A DNA stretch of 64,000 nt, taken from NCBI RefSeq assembly GCF_900129245.1, contig NZ_FQUT01000002.1, forward strand, positions 310,001 through 374,000, given 5' to 3'. A model generated the notes under the pieces. That model ran no database searches. It worked only from the letters and a program-made list of their open reading frames with translations, and was not told where the DNA came from. Below are positions 61,798 to 64,000 of this stretch, piece after piece. A program made the translations under genes and the position numbers. Numbering within the stretch: position 1 is the stretch's first letter; every line of letters starts with the position of its first letter. The stretch comes from Chryseobacterium arachidis. GTDB lineage: Bacteria; Bacteroidota; Bacteroidia; Flavobacteriales; Weeksellaceae.

Positions 61798-62073
61798 TTA
61801 TTCTTGAATTCCCAAAGCACTTTTATAAATCCTGATTTCCTTTTGCATTTCATCCAATGCCTCCTTTTTTTCATTCAGCTCCCGGATAATATTGGCGTTT
61901 TCATTGAATGGAAGCCCCGCAGGATAATAATTGGTAAGTTCCTTCAGAAAATCATATTCCAAAGCTAAACCGATATTCCACAAAATCCCAAACTGTAACG
62001 ACGGCTGTTTGAAATAATTTGCCAGAGAATTAGGGATTATCCCCATTCTTCTCGCTACCTCAGCCTGCGTCAT
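61798..62073 (-). CDS. Small helix-turn-helix protein
   Basis: A 91-residue protein. The start MTQAEVARRMGIIPNSLANYF resembles the recognition half of an XRE-type HTH domain and continues LQFGILWNIGLALEYDFLKEL as in Bacteroidetes regulators of this type. The end (REL...EALDEMQKEIRIYKSAL) is a likely coiled coil. The family usually has 15-20 more residues before the MTQ motif; an in-frame stop five codons upstream rules that out here, so it may be truncated. It converges with the efflux gene, with only 2 bases between. Confidence 0.55.
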   Translation of the reverse strand: MTQAEVARRMGIIPNSLANYFKQPSLQFGILWNIGLALEYDFLKELTNYYPAGLPFNENANIIRELNEKKEALDEMQKEIRIYKSALGIQE

Positions 62074-62130
62074 TTTCTTCGTTTCAATTTATATTACACC
62101 ATCTGTTGTGGTTTTTGAAATATCTTGATA

Positions 62131-62190
62131 TTCGATTCGTCAGTTCGAGTATTTTTCGTAGCAAAGCGGAGAAAATGTATCGAGAACCTT
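62131..62190. repeat. Intergenic imperfect palindrome, probable dispersed repeat
   Basis: TCGAGTATTTTTCG (62145 onward) and GAGAAAATGTATCGA (to about 62184) are inverted and imperfectly complementary across a CGTAGCAAAGCG centre. This 50-60 base element lies in a 230-base gap and has the form of a mobile intergenic repeat. The rest of the gap is AT-rich with a short + strand ORF (62106-62309) that runs through the repeat and is probably not real. Confidence 0.5.
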
Positions 62191-62305
62191 TCAATAACAA
62201 AAAAAGTAAGTCAAAAGCTCAAGAACTTCTCAATACGATTTTTTTCAAAATCTCGAAGTTACGAACGGATATTATACCTATAAACTATAAATTGAAAAGT
62301 ATTAG

Positions 62306-62743
62306 CTAAGTCGTTTTCTTCTCTATATGCTTTCTGTAATAAAACATCGGAATAATCAAGAGTAAAATTAAAGGTTGGATAACAAATCTTCTCATGTAAA
62401 AAGAAAAAAGATACCCCATCTCGAATCGGTCGTACACGCAGTACAGGTAGATTGGGAAAGTAATAATAAATATGATGCAGATTAAAATACCTCCCTGAAT
62501 CGTCCACTGCTTGTTTCTGAACCAAAAGTGGATAATCACACATGAAAAAATAAGATTTAAAGCAAATCTGAAAAGGTGGCTGATGACTAATTTTCCTCCT
62601 TCAAAAGCCGGAACCGCAATATCCTTATCAGCTTCGTGGAAATATCCTAAAAAAGGATCATAAAAAAGCCTGTCTTCAAGGACTCTTACTCCTATCAGCC
62701 CAAATACACCGAGAATAACCAAAAACCAACTAAGAATTTTCAT
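62306..62743 (-). CDS. Exosortase F system-associated membrane protein
   Basis: A 145-residue protein with about four hydrophobic helices. It begins ILSWFLVILGVFGLIGVRVLEDRLFYDPFLGYF and has a conserved-looking FEGGKLVISHLFRF segment, as in the family that always travels with XrtF in Flavobacteriia. Its start overlaps the xrtF stop region by 14 bases, so the two are translationally coupled. Its role is unknown; presumably it helps XrtF handle its substrates. Confidence 0.8.
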   Translation of the reverse strand: MKILSWFLVILGVFGLIGVRVLEDRLFYDPFLGYFHEADKDIAVPAFEGGKLVISHLFRFALNLIFSCVIIHFWFRNKQWTIQGGILICIIFIITFPIYLYCVYDRFEMGYLFSFYMRRFVIQPLILLLIIPMFYYRKHIEKKTT

Positions 62744-63260
62744 GTTTTAAGGCAAAAAATTTAATCCATATTAACCAAAGCAACACCACCGTCCCGTAGA
62801 TGACCGCAGGAAATACGTAGTCGTGAGAAATTTTACTGTACTGGTTGTAATCAATCACCACCACATTAAGCCCAGCGATTCTTACCACATTCATGATGTA
62901 AAGCAGCATAAGGCCCCCCAATGCGAAAACAAATGTTTTTTTTCCTTTATAAAATGCGAAGACAAATGCCAGAAAAAGGATCATAACAGAGACCGCATTA
63001 CAGCCTTCTACCATTACCGTAGGATACGTATTATTGATACGGAAGAAAACCTGCTCTCCTTTTACATCATCATACAAATCTGTAGGATACCCCAGAAAAT
63101 TCATAATACTGCACACCTGCCCTGCAATGGTTCGGGAAAAAGGATCGAGCCCGGTTCCCTGGAAACTGTTCAGATAAAACTGATAGCCGAAAAGCAACAC
63201 CAGATAAATGATGATGAAGCGCAGCAAAATTCCTAAAACAGGTTTAAAATCCTTTAGCAT
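62730..63260 (-). CDS. xrtF: Exosortase XrtF
   Basis: A 176-residue integral membrane transpeptidase-like protein. The catalytic triad is present: Cys87 (VEGCNAVSV), Arg127 (NVVRIAG) and His146 (SHDYVFP). The EGCN and VVRI motifs lie on separate helices as in other exosortase/archaeosortase proteins. These cleave a C-terminal sorting signal and attach the protein to the envelope. XrtF is the flavobacterial type whose targets have not been defined. A -7 box ends four bases before its ATG. Confidence 0.85.
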   Translation of the reverse strand: MLKDFKPVLGILLRFIIIYLVLLFGYQFYLNSFQGTGLDPFSRTIAGQVCSIMNFLGYPTDLYDDVKGEQVFFRINNTYPTVMVEGCNAVSVMILFLAFVFAFYKGKKTFVFALGGLMLLYIMNVVRIAGLNVVVIDYNQYSKISHDYVFPAVIYGTVVLLWLIWIKFFALKHENS

Positions 63261-63264
63261 AATG

Positions 63265-63272
63265 CAAATATA
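63265..63272 (-). promoter_or_regulatory. -7 box four bases before the xrtF ATG
   Basis: The - strand reads TATATTTG then CATT and the ATG at 63260. A transcription start at the usual distance would give a leaderless mRNA. Confidence 0.55.
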
Positions 63273-63292
63273 GAAATTAGCCCGTAAATTAC

Positions 63293-63300
63293 TATATTTG
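63293..63300 (+). promoter_or_regulatory. -7 promoter box of the kinase-like gene
   Basis: TATATTTG matches TAnnTTTG and ends eight bases before the ATG at 63309, so the leader would be only a few bases. It is divergent from the xrtF box. Confidence 0.5.
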
Positions 63301-63308
63301 TTTCATCT

Positions 63309-64000
63309 ATGAATCCTGAAAACGTCCAACGATTTTTTGAAAATTATACCAATAAAAAATCTTCTGAGTTCATCATTTTAGCTCAAAGCGGTTCCGCGAG
63401 AGTCAATTTTTTGGCTAAAACAGGACATGAAAAGTACATCATCACGTACAATGAAAATATTCAGGAGAACGAAAGCTTTTTATATTACTCGAAGGTTTTC
63501 TCAGATCTACACCTCAATACACCTACAATTTTTGCCATTTCTAATGACAGAAAAATATACATTCAGGAATTTTTGGGAGAGAATACCCTTTCGGAAATTA
63601 TTGCTAAAGAAAATTTGTCTGAACATGTAAAATCTTTGGTAAAACAAACCCTCGAAAAACTGTATCGTTTACAAATCTCCACACAAGATAAAATTGATTT
63701 CAACCAAACTTTCGAATACGAAAGCTATGACGAGCTTCCGGTAACACACGACCTTTATTATTTTAAAAACTTCGTGGCAGATGTTCTGGAATTGGAATAT
63801 CACAAGTCTACCCTGCTGAAAGAATTCAAGAAAATTGTCAGTCTCATCGAAAATCTTGAACCGAAAGGCTTAATGATTCGCGATTTTCAGGCAAGAAATA
63901 TAATGGTGAATAACAAAAATGAAGTTTCATTCATCGATTATCAGTCGGCAATGCAAGGTCCGCTGATGTATGATGTCATCTCATTTCTGTTTCAGGCTAA
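63309..64000 (+). CDS. Aminoglycoside phosphotransferase-family kinase (partial, cut by window end)
   Basis: The open frame runs 230 codons to the window edge with no stop. It begins MNPENVQRFFENY and has IILAQSGSARVNFL near residue 22 (nucleotide-binding strands), IYIQEFLGENTL near 85, the catalytic-loop equivalent MIRDFQARNIMV near 193 (Asp) and SFIDYQSAMQGPLMYDVISFL near 210 with the metal-binding Asp. Bacteroidetes members act on cell-wall sugars (AmgK-like) and are often fused to a RapZ-type or nucleotidyltransferase part, which would lie beyond the window. Confidence 0.78.
   Translation, partial: MNPENVQRFFENYTNKKSSEFIILAQSGSARVNFLAKTGHEKYIITYNENIQENESFLYYSKVFSDLHLNTPTIFAISNDRKIYIQEFLGENTLSEIIAKENLSEHVKSLVKQTLEKLYRLQISTQDKIDFNQTFEYESYDELPVTHDLYYFKNFVADVLELEYHKSTLLKEFKKIVSLIENLEPKGLMIRDFQARNIMVNNKNEVSFIDYQSAMQGPLMYDVISFLFQA

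Noticed and set aside
62106..62309. 67-residue + strand ORF in the gap before the exosortase pair
   Set aside because: It runs through the palindromic repeat at 62131-62190 and reads as Lys/Ser-rich sequence with no motif or promoter box.
63427..63630. 67-residue ORF in the last kilobase
   Set aside because: It is out of frame with the kinase-like gene starting at 63309, which runs to the window edge and shows clear catalytic motifs.

Overview
The window is chromosomal DNA from a member of the Flavobacteriia, most likely Chryseobacterium or a close relative in the Weeksellaceae. The evidence is low GC, recurrent promoters of the Bacteroidetes type (-7 box TAnnTTTG) with no clear Shine-Dalgarno sites, type IX secretion (T9SS) type B C-terminal domains, an XrtF exosortase pair, and Bacteroidetes-type lipoproteins and TonB-dependent receptor. 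Species is inferred from gene content only. No rRNA, tRNA, CRISPR array, insertion sequence or prophage was found.

Bases 1-21766 are a surface-polysaccharide locus. A long + strand run holds glycosyltransferases, an SDR enzyme, a WbqC protein, a PglD/NeuD-like acyltransferase, a WecE-type sugar aminotransferase, two methyltransferases (one on the - strand), a large membrane protein and a glutamine-dependent asparagine synthase. Three tandem paralogous GT2 genes end the first arm. A - strand block (methyltransferase, acyltransferase 3, MBOAT, SGNH-like protein) looks like an O-acylation module. A second + arm has one GT2, two GT4 and two hexapeptide acyltransferases. The WecE/PglD/WbqC trio suggests the glycan contains a 4-acylamino-4,6-dideoxyhexose.

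Bases 21767-26200 hold a bicarbonate module: beta-carbonic anhydrase, small exported protein, SulP transporter and second beta-carbonic anhydrase, then a small exported protein. Bases 26207-35400 are mostly - strand: pth, two paralogous lipoproteins, three tandem paralogous exported proteins and mfd. Bases 35574-40600 carry small lipoproteins and exported proteins, a GH3-family protein, an MFS transporter and a TPR-like exported protein.

Bases 40627-52379 hold four large T9SS-secreted paralogs, two on each side of dnaB and rnhA. Their N-terminal domains pair as 1+2 and 3+4, but their C-terminal halves pair as 1+4 and 2+3. Bases 52511-64000 carry a nitroreductase, nadB, an AT-rich membrane ORF, nadC, a TonB-dependent receptor, a small membrane protein, asd, a cation efflux protein, a small HTH protein, the exosortase F pair on the - strand and the start of a kinase-like gene cut by the window end.

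Several genes have a -7 box exactly four bases before ATG, which predicts leaderless mRNAs. Four different palindromic intergenic repeats punctuate the non-coding gaps.
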